A stretch of DNA of 62,079 nt from contig JAPLFE010000126.1 in assembly GCA_026390855.1 (NCBI GenBank), positions 1-62,079 on the forward strand. Direction: 5' to 3'. Both the position numbers and the translations under genes were made by a program. The stretch is from Chlorobiales bacterium (lineage in GTDB: Bacteria; Bacteroidota; Chlorobiia; Chlorobiales; Chlorobiaceae). A model generated the notes under the pieces. The model did not search any database and was not told the DNA's origin. It saw nothing but the letters and a program-made list of their open reading frames with translations. Shown in pieces: positions 27,508-34,424 of the stretch (positions within the stretch are counted from its first letter, which is position 1; every line of letters starts with the position of its first letter).

Positions 27508-28048
27508 GATTCGCTGGCACGGTAGAGGAGGACAGGGCGCTTTTACGGCAGCACGCTTGTTAGGAGTTGCAGTGACACTCTTTGAGAAGCGCTATGCCCT
27601 TGCTTTTCCATCATTCGGCCCTGAACGCAGGGGCTCTCCTGTTTTGGGCTTTACTCGAATCGACGATCGCAGGATTACAGATCGCAGTATCATAAACGAT
27701 TGCGATGTAGTAGTCGTGCTTGATGATACCTTGCTCAATGGACAGATCACGAATGGATTGCGAAGGGGAGGATTGCTTCTTGTGAATACAGCTTACAACG
27801 AATTGCCGATCTCTCATCCTGCTTATGTCCGGACAGTTCTGCTTGATGCGACGACACTGGCTCATCACTATCTTGGTCGTCCTATTGCCAATACCGCCAT
27901 GCTAGGTGCTTTGGCTGCAAAGAGCGATGTCGTCAGCATCCACTCACTGCTGGCATCTGTAAAGCTGGAAATGAAGGGAACTTCGGCAGAGAAAAATGCT
28001 GCATTGCTCGAAGAGACATACAGAACCTGCGGAGGAAAAATCACATGA
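27500..28048 (+). CDS. 2-oxoacid:ferredoxin oxidoreductase, gamma subunit
   Basis: 182 residues from the ATG at 27500 (MVEIRWHGRGGQGAFTAARLL), the classic start of POR/VOR gamma subunits. Further features are FPSFGPERRGSPV and RPIANTAMLGALA near the C-terminus. Nests in the end of the aminotransferase gene (8 bp) and couples to delta by a 4 bp overlap. With the next three genes it forms a four-subunit enzyme that interconverts a 2-oxoacid with acyl-CoA plus CO2, using ferredoxin. Confidence 0.93.
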   Translation: MVEIRWHGRGGQGAFTAARLLGVAVTLFEKRYALAFPSFGPERRGSPVLGFTRIDDRRITDRSIINDCDVVVVLDDTLLNGQITNGLRRGGLLLVNTAYNELPISHPAYVRTVLLDATTLAHHYLGRPIANTAMLGALAAKSDVVSIHSLLASVKLEMKGTSAEKNAALLEETYRTCGGKIT

Positions 28049-28350
28049 ACTATCCTCTCCGTCAGAACTCATTCAAGCCGCCAGAGAAGCTTGCAGATTA
28101 CCCGGTTGGGACAGCCTTTCCAGCAGGTCATCTGGTGGACACCAATGCCTCATGGCGAAGCCGGCGTCCTGTCATTGATGCAGAGAAATGCTCAAACTGC
28201 AGGATTTGCTGGTTGATCTGTCCTGATGGTGTTATTCACAACACTACACCGGGCGGCCTGGAGATTGATTATGATTATTGCAAAGGTTGTGGAATATGTG
28301 CCAAAGAGTGCAGGCAGAATGCCATCCATATGGAGAATGAGGGAATATGA
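28045..28350 (+). CDS. 2-oxoacid:ferredoxin oxidoreductase, delta subunit
   Basis: 101 residues with two [4Fe-4S] motifs, CSNCRICWLICPDG and CKGCGICAKECRQNAI. The eight Cys ligands are intact. It passes electrons between the TPP/proximal cluster and soluble ferredoxin. Overlaps both neighbours by 4 bp. The N-terminal 40 residues (including SWRSRRPVIDAEKC) match the usual POR delta lead-in. Confidence 0.93.
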   Translation: MNYPLRQNSFKPPEKLADYPVGTAFPAGHLVDTNASWRSRRPVIDAEKCSNCRICWLICPDGVIHNTTPGGLEIDYDYCKGCGICAKECRQNAIHMENEGI

Positions 28351-29510
28351 TGCTTGAGCAAAAAGCTTTTTTATCAGGAAATGAGGCAGTAGCAGCAGGG
28401 GTTCGGCTCGCCCGTCCACATGTTATTGCAGCATACCCTATAACGCCTCAAACCACGGTGATCGAGCGCCTGGCTGAAATGGTTGAGGACGAATCTCTCA
28501 AAGCGGAATATCTGAATGTCGAATCGGAGCACTCGGCACTCTCCGCCTGTATCGGAGCAAGTGCGGTCGGAGCCCGTACCTTTACAGCCACTTCATCTCA
28601 GGGGCTTCTTTACATGGCGGAATGTCTGCACTATGCAAGCGGCGGTCGTTTCCCTGTGGTGATGATGAATGCAAACCGTTCTGTGGCCCTACCCTGGAAT
28701 ATTTATGGTGATCAGCGCGATTCCCTTTCCCTTCTCGATTGTGGCTGGATACAGGCATATGCAGAGAATGCACAGGAGTCGCTTGACCTGATTATTCAGG
28801 CATATGCCATAGCTGAACATCCCGATGTACTCACCCCGATGATGATTAATCTTGATGGATTTGTCATTACACATACCTACGAACTGGTTAGTCTGCCGTC
28901 TCAGGAAGGTGTAGATGCCTTTCTTCCTCCATTTCAAACAGTAAACAAGATGGATCTTGATCATCCGATGAGTCTTGCCTTTACGGCAGGGCCAGCTTAT
29001 AATCAGGCATTCAAGCAGTTGCAGCATCAAGCGGTATTGTCGGCTTTAAAGGTGATCCTTGACACTGAAGAACGATTCGGTCAGCTCTTTGGACGAAACT
29101 ACTCTGGGCTGATCGAATCCATACACTGTGAAGACGCTGAATTCATTATTGTCACCCTTGGCAGTGTTGCCGGAACGGTCAAACCGGTTGTTGAAAGGCT
29201 GCGATCTCTTGGAGAACGGGTTGGGCTTGTTCGAATTCGTTATATGCGACCATTTCCCGATAGGGAAATCAGAAAAGCCCTTGCAGGGGCAAAAGCGGTC
29301 GGTGTGTTGGAAAAAGACATCTCTTTCGGTTACGAAGGTACAGTGTTTACTAATGTGAATTCAGCGTTAATGAGGTCGAAAGTCATACAACCTCGACTCT
29401 TGAATTTCATTGGAGGGTTAGGTGGAAAAGATATCTCAGTTGCGGATATAGAGCGCCTTTTTTTACGACTTAAGAGTCCCGATGATGGAGAAACAGTTGG
29501 ATTTATCTGA
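28347..29510 (+). CDS. 2-oxoacid:ferredoxin oxidoreductase, alpha subunit
   Basis: 387 residues, pyrimidine-binding and transketolase C-like domains. Motifs: AAYPITPQTTVIERLAE (about 28), ESEHSALSACIGASAVGARTFTATSSQGL, NANRSVALPWNIYGDQRDSL and DGFVITHTYE. These follow the pyruvate/2-oxoisovalerate alpha pattern of four-subunit enzymes. Green sulfur bacteria normally use a single-chain pyruvate synthase, so this extra enzyme probably handles another 2-oxoacid. Substrate cannot be read from the sequence. Confidence 0.93.
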   Translation: MMLEQKAFLSGNEAVAAGVRLARPHVIAAYPITPQTTVIERLAEMVEDESLKAEYLNVESEHSALSACIGASAVGARTFTATSSQGLLYMAECLHYASGGRFPVVMMNANRSVALPWNIYGDQRDSLSLLDCGWIQAYAENAQESLDLIIQAYAIAEHPDVLTPMMINLDGFVITHTYELVSLPSQEGVDAFLPPFQTVNKMDLDHPMSLAFTAGPAYNQAFKQLQHQAVLSALKVILDTEERFGQLFGRNYSGLIESIHCEDAEFIIVTLGSVAGTVKPVVERLRSLGERVGLVRIRYMRPFPDREIRKALAGAKAVGVLEKDISFGYEGTVFTNVNSALMRSKVIQPRLLNFIGGLGGKDISVADIERLFLRLKSPDDGETVGFI

Positions 29511-29532
29511 AGAGATCAGGGTGTATTGAAAA

Positions 29533-30441
29533 ATGGGAAATAGACAAGAAAAGAAAATCTCTATTCGCAACTTAAGCGATCGTGAATTTTTTTATGGCCA
29601 CAAGGGCTGTCCTGGTTGTGGTGGAAGCCTTGCACTGCGACTCGCTTTGAAAGTTTTTGGAGAGCGCTCTTACGCAGTAGTACCTGCAGGGTGCATGTCT
29701 GCTGTCGGTTTTATTTTCCCGCAGATGGCATTTACCTGTAATGCGATCATCTCTACTTTTCCCGGTACGGCATCTATGCTTTCAGGCGTTGCTGCGGGGG
29801 CTCGCGCATTGGGTATAAAAGATTTTCATGCTGTTGGATTTGCCGGAGATGGCGGTACGGCTGATATTGGTCTTCAGGCCCTCTCCGGCGCCATAGATCG
29901 GCACGAAAAAATCATTTATATCTGCTACGATAATGAGGCTTATATGAATACTGGTGTTCAAAAAAGCGCTCTTACTCCTGCTGGGGCGCGTACCGCCACA
30001 TCACCTGTCGGCAACCGTCTACGGGGCGCTGTCACTCAAAAAAAACCGATGTTCGAAATCGTGGCCGCTCATGGTGTTGACTACGCAGCTACAGCAAGTG
30101 TTGGCTACCCTCTGGATTATCTCCGAAAGCTCGAATATGCAAGTCAAGTCGATGGAACATCTTACATCCATGTTTTTACCCCCTGTCCTATTGGCTGGGG
30201 CTATGAAACGTCTGATACCATCGCAGTTGCAAAAAATGCTGTTGACTGTGGCCTCTGGTATTTGGCGGAGTTCTCAAATGGAAGGTTTACGCTGACCCAT
30301 AACCCTAGTGAGTTCATATCAGTACAAGATTACCTTTTAGGACAAAGTCGTTTTCGCCATTTGCAGGAAGAAGATTTGCAAGGCATTATTACCATGAGAG
30401 ATTTAAAATGGTCAAATATCCATCGTGAATGGTTTTCGTAA
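29533..30441 (+). CDS. 2-oxoacid:ferredoxin oxidoreductase, beta subunit
   Basis: 302 residues, TPP-binding subunit. GHKGCPGCGGSLALRL carries the cluster Cys pair; a third Cys is in PAGCMSAVG; TPP/Mg motif GFAGDGGTADIGLQ and YICYDNEAYMNTGVQKSALTP are as in POR beta. A late Cys (FTPCPIGWG) fits the fourth ligand. Last gene of the 14 kb train. In a reductant-rich phototroph the enzyme could run in the carboxylating direction. No clear terminator follows; the next promoter element begins 42 bp on. Confidence 0.93.
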   Translation: MGNRQEKKISIRNLSDREFFYGHKGCPGCGGSLALRLALKVFGERSYAVVPAGCMSAVGFIFPQMAFTCNAIISTFPGTASMLSGVAAGARALGIKDFHAVGFAGDGGTADIGLQALSGAIDRHEKIIYICYDNEAYMNTGVQKSALTPAGARTATSPVGNRLRGAVTQKKPMFEIVAAHGVDYAATASVGYPLDYLRKLEYASQVDGTSYIHVFTPCPIGWGYETSDTIAVAKNAVDCGLWYLAEFSNGRFTLTHNPSEFISVQDYLLGQSRFRHLQEEDLQGIITMRDLKWSNIHREWFS

Positions 30442-30482
30442 TTTCTTTTGGCGTATGTATAACGGAATAATGAGGCTTCCTC

Positions 30483-30517
30483 TACCATATTAACGGTATA
30501 TTTATGGTATATACTTG
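30483..30517 (+). promoter_or_regulatory. TACC-N8-GGTA operator and promoter of the porin gene
   Basis: TACC (30483-30486) and GGTA (30495-30498) are 8 bp apart; a third half-site ATGGTAT (30504-30510) follows one helical turn later and runs straight into TATACT (30510-30515), a good -10. No good -35 is seen, so activator dependence is likely. This 35-bp stretch is identical at 31 positions to the minus-strand promoter of the sulfate-binding protein (43120-43086). Predicted start of transcription about 30522, giving a leader of about 277 nt. Confidence 0.7.
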
Positions 30518-30573
30518 TAAATAAATAAGATAATAGGTTCATTGTTAACAATTGTTAATCAAATAGTATTCGT

Positions 30574-30669
30574 ATGAAATTTCAAAGGTCATTCCAAAAC
30601 GTCGTTATGAACGGTCCATCAAGCTGTTGTTGCTTTATTGAAGCGGACATGCCGAAACCGGTTGAGTGA
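30574..30669 (+). CDS. cysteine-rich leader peptide of the porin gene
   Basis: ATG-initiated 31-codon ORF in the leader. Residues 18-20 are three consecutive cysteines (TGT TGT TGC, 30625-30633, context SSCCCF). The stop (30667-30669) is 35 nt before an intrinsic terminator that precedes the porin start. The last codons (GGTTGAGTGA) contain TTGAGT, complementary to GCTCAA in the terminator's 5' arm/loop edge, and CCGG that can pair with CCGG of the 5' arm. A ribosome stalled on the Cys run would leave this region free to block terminator folding. No strong Shine-Dalgarno is seen, so translation is inferred. No homologue is known to me. Confidence 0.55.
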   Translation: MKFQRSFQNVVMNGPSSCCCFIEADMPKPVE

Positions 30670-30704
30670 CATAGTAGCCCTGTTGTTTTGGGACTAAACA
30701 TTTC

Positions 30705-30740
30705 AAAGCCGGCTCAAGCACTGAAAGCTGGCTTTTTTTT
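30705..30740 (+). terminator. attenuator-like terminator upstream of the porin gene
   Basis: Stem AAAGCCGGCT / AGCTGGCTTT (one G-T pair, loop of 11 nt) followed by eight T. It lies 58 bp before the porin start, downstream of the promoter element and of the Cys-rich leader ORF. A strong terminator in that place implies regulated read-through. The operon upstream also stops here. Confidence 0.85.
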
Positions 30741-30798
30741 ATGAAAATTTTTAAGCGAACCATAACACACAACAACTCATAAAAAGGATAAAAAGTCA

Positions 30799-31944
30799 AT
30801 GAAAAAGATGTTTTCACTTGCTGCGATGTTCGCAGTTCTCTCATACGCTACACCTGCGTCGGCAGAGTTGACGTTCAGCGGCGACACTTCTGTTCGTGTA
30901 AGAGAGGAATCATTCGATGCTACTCATCAGAATACAAAACCTGATGATTTATATTATCAGTACAGGGTTCGATTGAACGCTTCAGCTGATCTTGGTGATG
31001 GTTATATTTTTAAGGCACAGCTCACTGATGAACAGCCCGGATCATTTGGGGGCGGTGGAGGTTGGCAAACTGTAGGCTATGGTAATACTGAAGTATACAC
31101 TCTTGGTGTTTCCCAGGTTTATTTTGGTCGCTTCTATGGAGACAGTCACTACCTTCTCGGTCGTCTCCCGCTCAACGCCACAAACAATCCTATTTTAGAT
31201 CTGACTCTCTATCCAAAAAACCCGCTTGATGTGCCGACAACGACGTACGACAACGACAGACTGTATGGCGCAAATTATGGAACGAAGGTTGGCCCTGGTG
31301 ACTTGAATGTGGTGGTTGGTGTGTTTGATAATATCTCTGCAAGCGACACAGCAGGAACCGGTGATGGCCTCCTGAACGACGGCTATGCAGCACTCGTGAG
31401 CTACAAAACCACCATCGGAAGCGTTACCATTGAGCCGGAAGTTCTTACAGCTATTACCAAGTTCGATTCGATTACTCAGCAAACCTTTTCTTCAACGAGT
31501 TCTTCCTTTAAACAACCATGGCATCAGGGTATCAGGCCTGTTACCTTTGGCGCGAACGTTGGGGTTCCTGCCGGTGATCTGAAACTTGGGTTCACTGGGT
31601 TATATAACATCGGTAATGGCACAACTCCTTCAAGTGCTATTTATGGTACAAATGCTAATAAAAATGTTGATTACACTGGTTATCTCTTGAGAGTTAAGGC
31701 AGAATATGGTCCGTTCCTTGCATGGTATGACCATAGCGTAACAACTGACAATTCAACAAGCACAACTCAGAAGTATACCAACAACTTTGTATGGGCTCAG
31801 TACCAGTTCAAAGTCTATCAGGCAGCAAAAGGCAGCCTTACCGTTCAACCTACTTTGCGTTACTTGACAACAAAGGATGATGTAACTCCTGCAAATGATA
31901 CAAGTCGTCTTCGTTCAGAGCTTTGGGCAACTGTAAGCTTCTAA
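30799..31944 (+). CDS. outer-membrane porin (16-strand-type beta barrel)
   Basis: 381 residues. Signal peptide MKKMFSLAAMFAVLSYATPASA, then alternating hydrophobic strands (LTFSGDTSVRVREES, YYQYRVRLNASADLG) and a C-terminal aromatic strand LRSELWATVSF ending in Phe, as needed for outer-membrane insertion. Looks like the general porins annotated in Chlorobi; no ligand motif is known. Its promoter operator and Cys attenuator match those of the sulfate importer, suggesting it admits sulfate or another sulfur compound across the outer membrane. AAAAAGGA ribosome site. Confidence 0.85.
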   Translation: MKKMFSLAAMFAVLSYATPASAELTFSGDTSVRVREESFDATHQNTKPDDLYYQYRVRLNASADLGDGYIFKAQLTDEQPGSFGGGGGWQTVGYGNTEVYTLGVSQVYFGRFYGDSHYLLGRLPLNATNNPILDLTLYPKNPLDVPTTTYDNDRLYGANYGTKVGPGDLNVVVGVFDNISASDTAGTGDGLLNDGYAALVSYKTTIGSVTIEPEVLTAITKFDSITQQTFSSTSSSFKQPWHQGIRPVTFGANVGVPAGDLKLGFTGLYNIGNGTTPSSAIYGTNANKNVDYTGYLLRVKAEYGPFLAWYDHSVTTDNSTSTTQKYTNNFVWAQYQFKVYQAAKGSLTVQPTLRYLTTKDDVTPANDTSRLRSELWATVSF

Positions 31945-31955
31945 TTTTTCTCCGG

Positions 31956-32040
31956 CATCCGGGTGTCCGTTGTAAAGTCATGTGGGGGCTTTACGGGTGT
32001 GTGTGCATCTAATCTTCAAGGCACCCGGATGTTTATTTTA
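31956..32040 (+). terminator. long hairpin terminator after the porin gene
   Basis: CATCCGGGTG (31956-31965) pairs with CACCCGGATG (32022-32031). Inside, GTAAAG (31972-31977) pairs with CTTTAC (31989-31994). The 3' arm is followed by TTTATTTTA. It begins 12 bp after the porin stop and ends just before tRNA-Cys. Confidence 0.65.
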
Positions 32041-32043
32041 GAA

Positions 32044-32117
32044 GGCGATGTGGGTGAGTGGTCTAAGCCAAGGGTCTGCAAAACTCTTTATCACAAGTTC
32101 GAATCTTGTCATCGCCT
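32044..32117 (+). tRNA. tRNA-Cys (GCA)
   Basis: Cloverleaf: acceptor GGCGATG / CATCGCC with discriminator T, D arm containing GTGGTCTAAGCC, anticodon stem AGGGT / ACTCT with loop CTGCAAA (anticodon GCA), T arm ACAAG-TTCGAAT-CTTGT. CCA is not encoded. U73 is the expected cysteine identity base. It lies between the porin and the sulfite reductase operon, inside the sulfur island, and is bracketed by hairpins. Confidence 0.95.
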
Positions 32118-32150
32118 CGTTCTTGATTTGTCCTGTAATCTTCCTCCGCT

Positions 32151-32211
32151 CATCCGGACGTAAGAAGAAAAGTGTTGTCGGGTGCATTTTTTCTTCAGTT
32201 ACGTCCGGATG
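32151..32211 (+). terminator. hairpin terminator after tRNA-Cys
   Basis: Perfect 13-bp arms, CATCCGGACGTAA (32151-32163) and TTACGTCCGGATG (32199-32211). The stem extends inward as GAAGAAAA / TTTTCTTC with a 2-nt bulge. Followed by TGTTTATATTTTT. The CATCCGG core is shared with the hairpin upstream of the tRNA. Confidence 0.75.
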
Positions 32212-32302
32212 TGTTTATATTTTTACATTATATATCCTTCCTTTTCTGCTTTTCAGATATATATCTTCAGATAATCGCTTGCGCATGTTTATGAGTGACC
32301 TT

Positions 32303-32325
32303 ATACCATATTTATGGTATTTGCT
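32303..32325 (+). promoter_or_regulatory. TACC-N8-GGTA operator and promoter of the sulfite reductase/cys operon
   Basis: Perfect palindrome ATACCATATTTATGGTAT (32303-32320; ATACCAT-N4-ATGGTAT), directly followed by TTTGCT as a possible -10. The palindrome is identical over 18 bp to the minus-strand copy before the sulfate-binding protein (43121-43104). Predicted leader to the sulfite reductase start about 210 nt. Confidence 0.7.
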
Positions 32326-32543
32326 GGGGATTGGTTTGGAGAAGTGGTTCTTATAGGGTTTTATTAAAATTCATTTAATTTTTCGGTTGCCTTGCTGTTA
32401 ACCGGAAAAAAGTATGGTGATGTAGGTAAATTGTAATAAATAGAGCTGAACAGCCTGTTGCATTGTGTTGTAATCCTACCGTCTACCATTCCAGACTTCC
32501 AGAATACTGTATACTTTTTAAAAACATTTGAATATCGAAGAGC
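32326..32543 (+). other. leader of the sulfite reductase operon, no ATG leader ORF
   Basis: About 215 nt. A hairpin TTTTTCGGTT / AACCGGAAAA (32379-32408) has no T tract. Tandem Cys codons occur in open frames, TGC TGT before TAA (32393-32401) and TGT TGT near 32471, but neither frame has an ATG or GTG start; only TTG or ATT are available. I do not call a leader peptide here. Confidence 0.4.
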
Positions 32544-33422
32544 ATGGCTGAACATGAGCTTGATTTGGCGGCATTGAGCAGAGTAGGAATGATGCGCCAG
32601 AAGCAGCCTGACTATTATGTTATGCGTCTTAAGGCAGTGGCCGGCGACCTTAAAGCATCGGAGCTTGCATGCATAGCATCAGTTGCCGAAAAATATGGAA
32701 AGGGGTTTGTTCATCTTTCTACCCGCCAGGGGGTTGAAATTCATTACGTTCATCGTGATAATCTGGAGAAAGCGCGCCTTGAGCTTCAGGAGTCCGGGAT
32801 TGAGATGGGTGCCTGCGGTCCTCGGGTTCGCGTGATTGTTGCCTGCCCGGGCGATGAAACCTGCCGATGGGGGGTCATCGACACAAAGAAGATGGCGAGG
32901 GAACTTGATTCCCGGTATTTCAAGCAGGAAACCCCTTCAAAATTTAAATTTGCCGTTACGGGATGCTCTAATAACTGTACCAAAGCCAACGAAAATGATA
33001 TAGGCATCAGGGGTGCCATAGAGCCTCTTTGGGTTCAAGATGTCTGCACCGATTGCGGGTTGTGTATTTCACTCTGCCCAGTTAATGCTATTGAGCGCAA
33101 GGAATCTGACGATGGATATAATTATACCATCGATCAGAAAAAGTGTATCAATTGCAGCGTTTGTACCTCACTCTGTACAACCAATGCCTGGGTTGCCGGC
33201 AAGAAAGGTTATACCCTTTATATCGGTGGTACCATGGGGAGAATACCTCGCTTTGGCTCCGTCCTGAAAAAAGTGGTGGAAAGTGAGGAGGAATTGTATT
33301 TGCTGATTGAAAAGGCATTGACTTTTTATAGGGAGAATGGACGGAAAAAAGAGCGATTCGGGCATATGATCGACAGGATTGGGCTTAAAAAAGTAAAGGG
33401 GGTACTTCTTGGCAAAAAATGA
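32544..33422 (+). CDS. siroheme sulfite reductase with built-in ferredoxin domain
   Basis: 292 residues, a small dissimilatory-fold (AsrC/Fsr-like) reductase reducing sulfite to sulfide. Ferredoxin-like half (about 20-85, FVHLSTRQGVEIHYV) then the siroheme/[4Fe-4S] ligands CPGDETC (about 110) and TGCSNNCTKA (about 140). An inserted ferredoxin with two clusters follows: CTDCGLCISLCPVNAI and CINCSVCTSLCTTNA. This replaces the usual CysI/CysJ, and electrons can come straight from ferredoxin, which is abundant in green sulfur phototrophs. First gene of the assimilation operon; ribosome site GAAGAG. Confidence 0.88.
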   Translation: MAEHELDLAALSRVGMMRQKQPDYYVMRLKAVAGDLKASELACIASVAEKYGKGFVHLSTRQGVEIHYVHRDNLEKARLELQESGIEMGACGPRVRVIVACPGDETCRWGVIDTKKMARELDSRYFKQETPSKFKFAVTGCSNNCTKANENDIGIRGAIEPLWVQDVCTDCGLCISLCPVNAIERKESDDGYNYTIDQKKCINCSVCTSLCTTNAWVAGKKGYTLYIGGTMGRIPRFGSVLKKVVESEEELYLLIEKALTFYRENGRKKERFGHMIDRIGLKKVKGVLLGKK

Positions 33423-33642
33423 GATAGCTCATACCCTTGATGTGCAGGGGATTTCATGTCCGGTCAATGCTGTCCGTGTCAAGGCTGCCGTTGCTTCACT
33501 GAAAGAGGATGAACTGCTTGAGGTACTTGTTGATGAAGGAGAGGCTGTTCTTCGAGTTGCAAGGACACTTAAGGATTTCGGGCATCGTATTGTTAAGGTT
33601 GAAAACCGCGGGCATGGCTTGAGCGTGATTGTCAGAAAATAA
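33409..33642 (+). CDS. tusA: TusA-family sulfur carrier protein
   Basis: 77 residues from a TTG start with a strong ribosome site (AAGGGGG), overlapping the sulfite reductase gene by 14 bp. The sulfur-accepting Cys is in DVQGISCPVNAVRVK; the usual second Pro of CPxP is replaced by Asn-Ala. The beta-alpha-beta-alpha-beta pattern and GHRIVKVENRGHGL fit TusA/SirA. TusA proteins carry persulfide between enzymes. Its place between sulfite reductase and APS reductase suggests it collects the sulfide or delivers sulfur for cysteine or cofactor synthesis; that is inference. Confidence 0.85.
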   Translation: MAKNEIAHTLDVQGISCPVNAVRVKAAVASLKEDELLEVLVDEGEAVLRVARTLKDFGHRIVKVENRGHGLSVIVRK

Positions 33643-33691
33643 TAATGAAAGTGATAATGGAATAGGTTTACTCAATAAGAATACAATTAGA

Positions 33692-34405
33692 ATGAGCAGG
33701 GAAACGGTTGAAAAATTGAGTTTGGAATTATCCGCAAAAACGCCGGAAGAGATCATTCGACGTGCCGTTGAATTTTTTGGCGCAACATCCACTGCACTTG
33801 CATCCAGTTTAGGAGCCGAAGATCAGGTCATTACCGATATTCTGCACCATGAAAAACTTCAGGTACATGTTTTTACTCTGGATACAGGACGATTGCCGCA
33901 GGAAACCTACGATGTTCTGGATGCAACGAGGAATCGTTACGATATTAATATAGATGTGCTTTTTCCCGATACCTCCGCTGTTGAAACAATGGTGACCAGG
34001 CATGGAGCAAACCTTTTTTACGAAAGTGTTGAACTTCGCAGAGAGTGCTGCCGTATTCGAAAGGTGCAGCCGCTTACTAAAAAACTTTCAACACTGAAAG
34101 CATGGATATGTGGTCTCCGTCGAGAGCAGTCTGTCACAAGAACAGCCGTGGCCCCCGTTGAGTGGGATGCCGCGTTCGGACTCTACAAAATTAACCCCTT
34201 GGCGGAAGTATCGGAAGCCTGGGTCTGGGACTATATCAAAACCCACTCAATTCCGTATAATGCTCTCCATGACAACGGGTATCCAAGCATAGGTTGCGCG
34301 CCTTGCACCAGAGCAGTCAAACCGGGAGAGGATATCAGGGCCGGACGCTGGTGGTGGGAGATTGCCCAACACCGCGAGTGCGGTCTGCATCGTGAACATA
34401 AGTAA
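33692..34405 (+). CDS. cysH: assimilatory APS reductase (CysH, Fe-S type)
   Basis: 237 residues, reduces adenylylsulfate to sulfite and AMP. PAPS_reduct fold: [13 protein letters not shown] (phosphate loop), [12 protein letters not shown], and the SSLGAEDQ-type PP-loop start. The [4Fe-4S] ligands ECCRIRK and CAPC identify the APS-using type; the catalytic Cys is in the C-terminal ECGLH. The PAPS-only enzyme lacks CC/CxxC. Start at ATG 33692 (MSRETVEK); an upstream TTG at 33629 would overlap tusA and add an Asn-rich tail. Works downstream of CysDN without an APS kinase step. Confidence 0.92.
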   Translation: MSRETVEKLSLELSAKTPEEIIRRAVEFFGATSTALASSLGAEDQVITDILHHEKLQVHVFTLDTGRLPQETYDVLDATRNRYDINIDVLFPDTSAVETMVTRHGANLFYESVELRRECCRIRKVQPLTKKLSTLKAWICGLRREQSVTRTAVAPVEWDAAFGLYKINPLAEVSEAWVWDYIKTHSIPYNALHDNGYPSIGCAPCTRAVKPGEDIRAGRWWWEIAQHRECGLHREHK

Positions 34406-34424
34406 CTTTATAGAGAAAGAAAGA

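Noticed and set aside
32379-32520. Tandem Cys codons in the sulfite reductase leader (TGC TGT at 32393; TGT TGT near 32471)
   Set aside because: Neither frame has an ATG or GTG start, there is no intrinsic terminator, and TTG or ATT starts would be needed. Not strong enough for a third attenuator of the same type.
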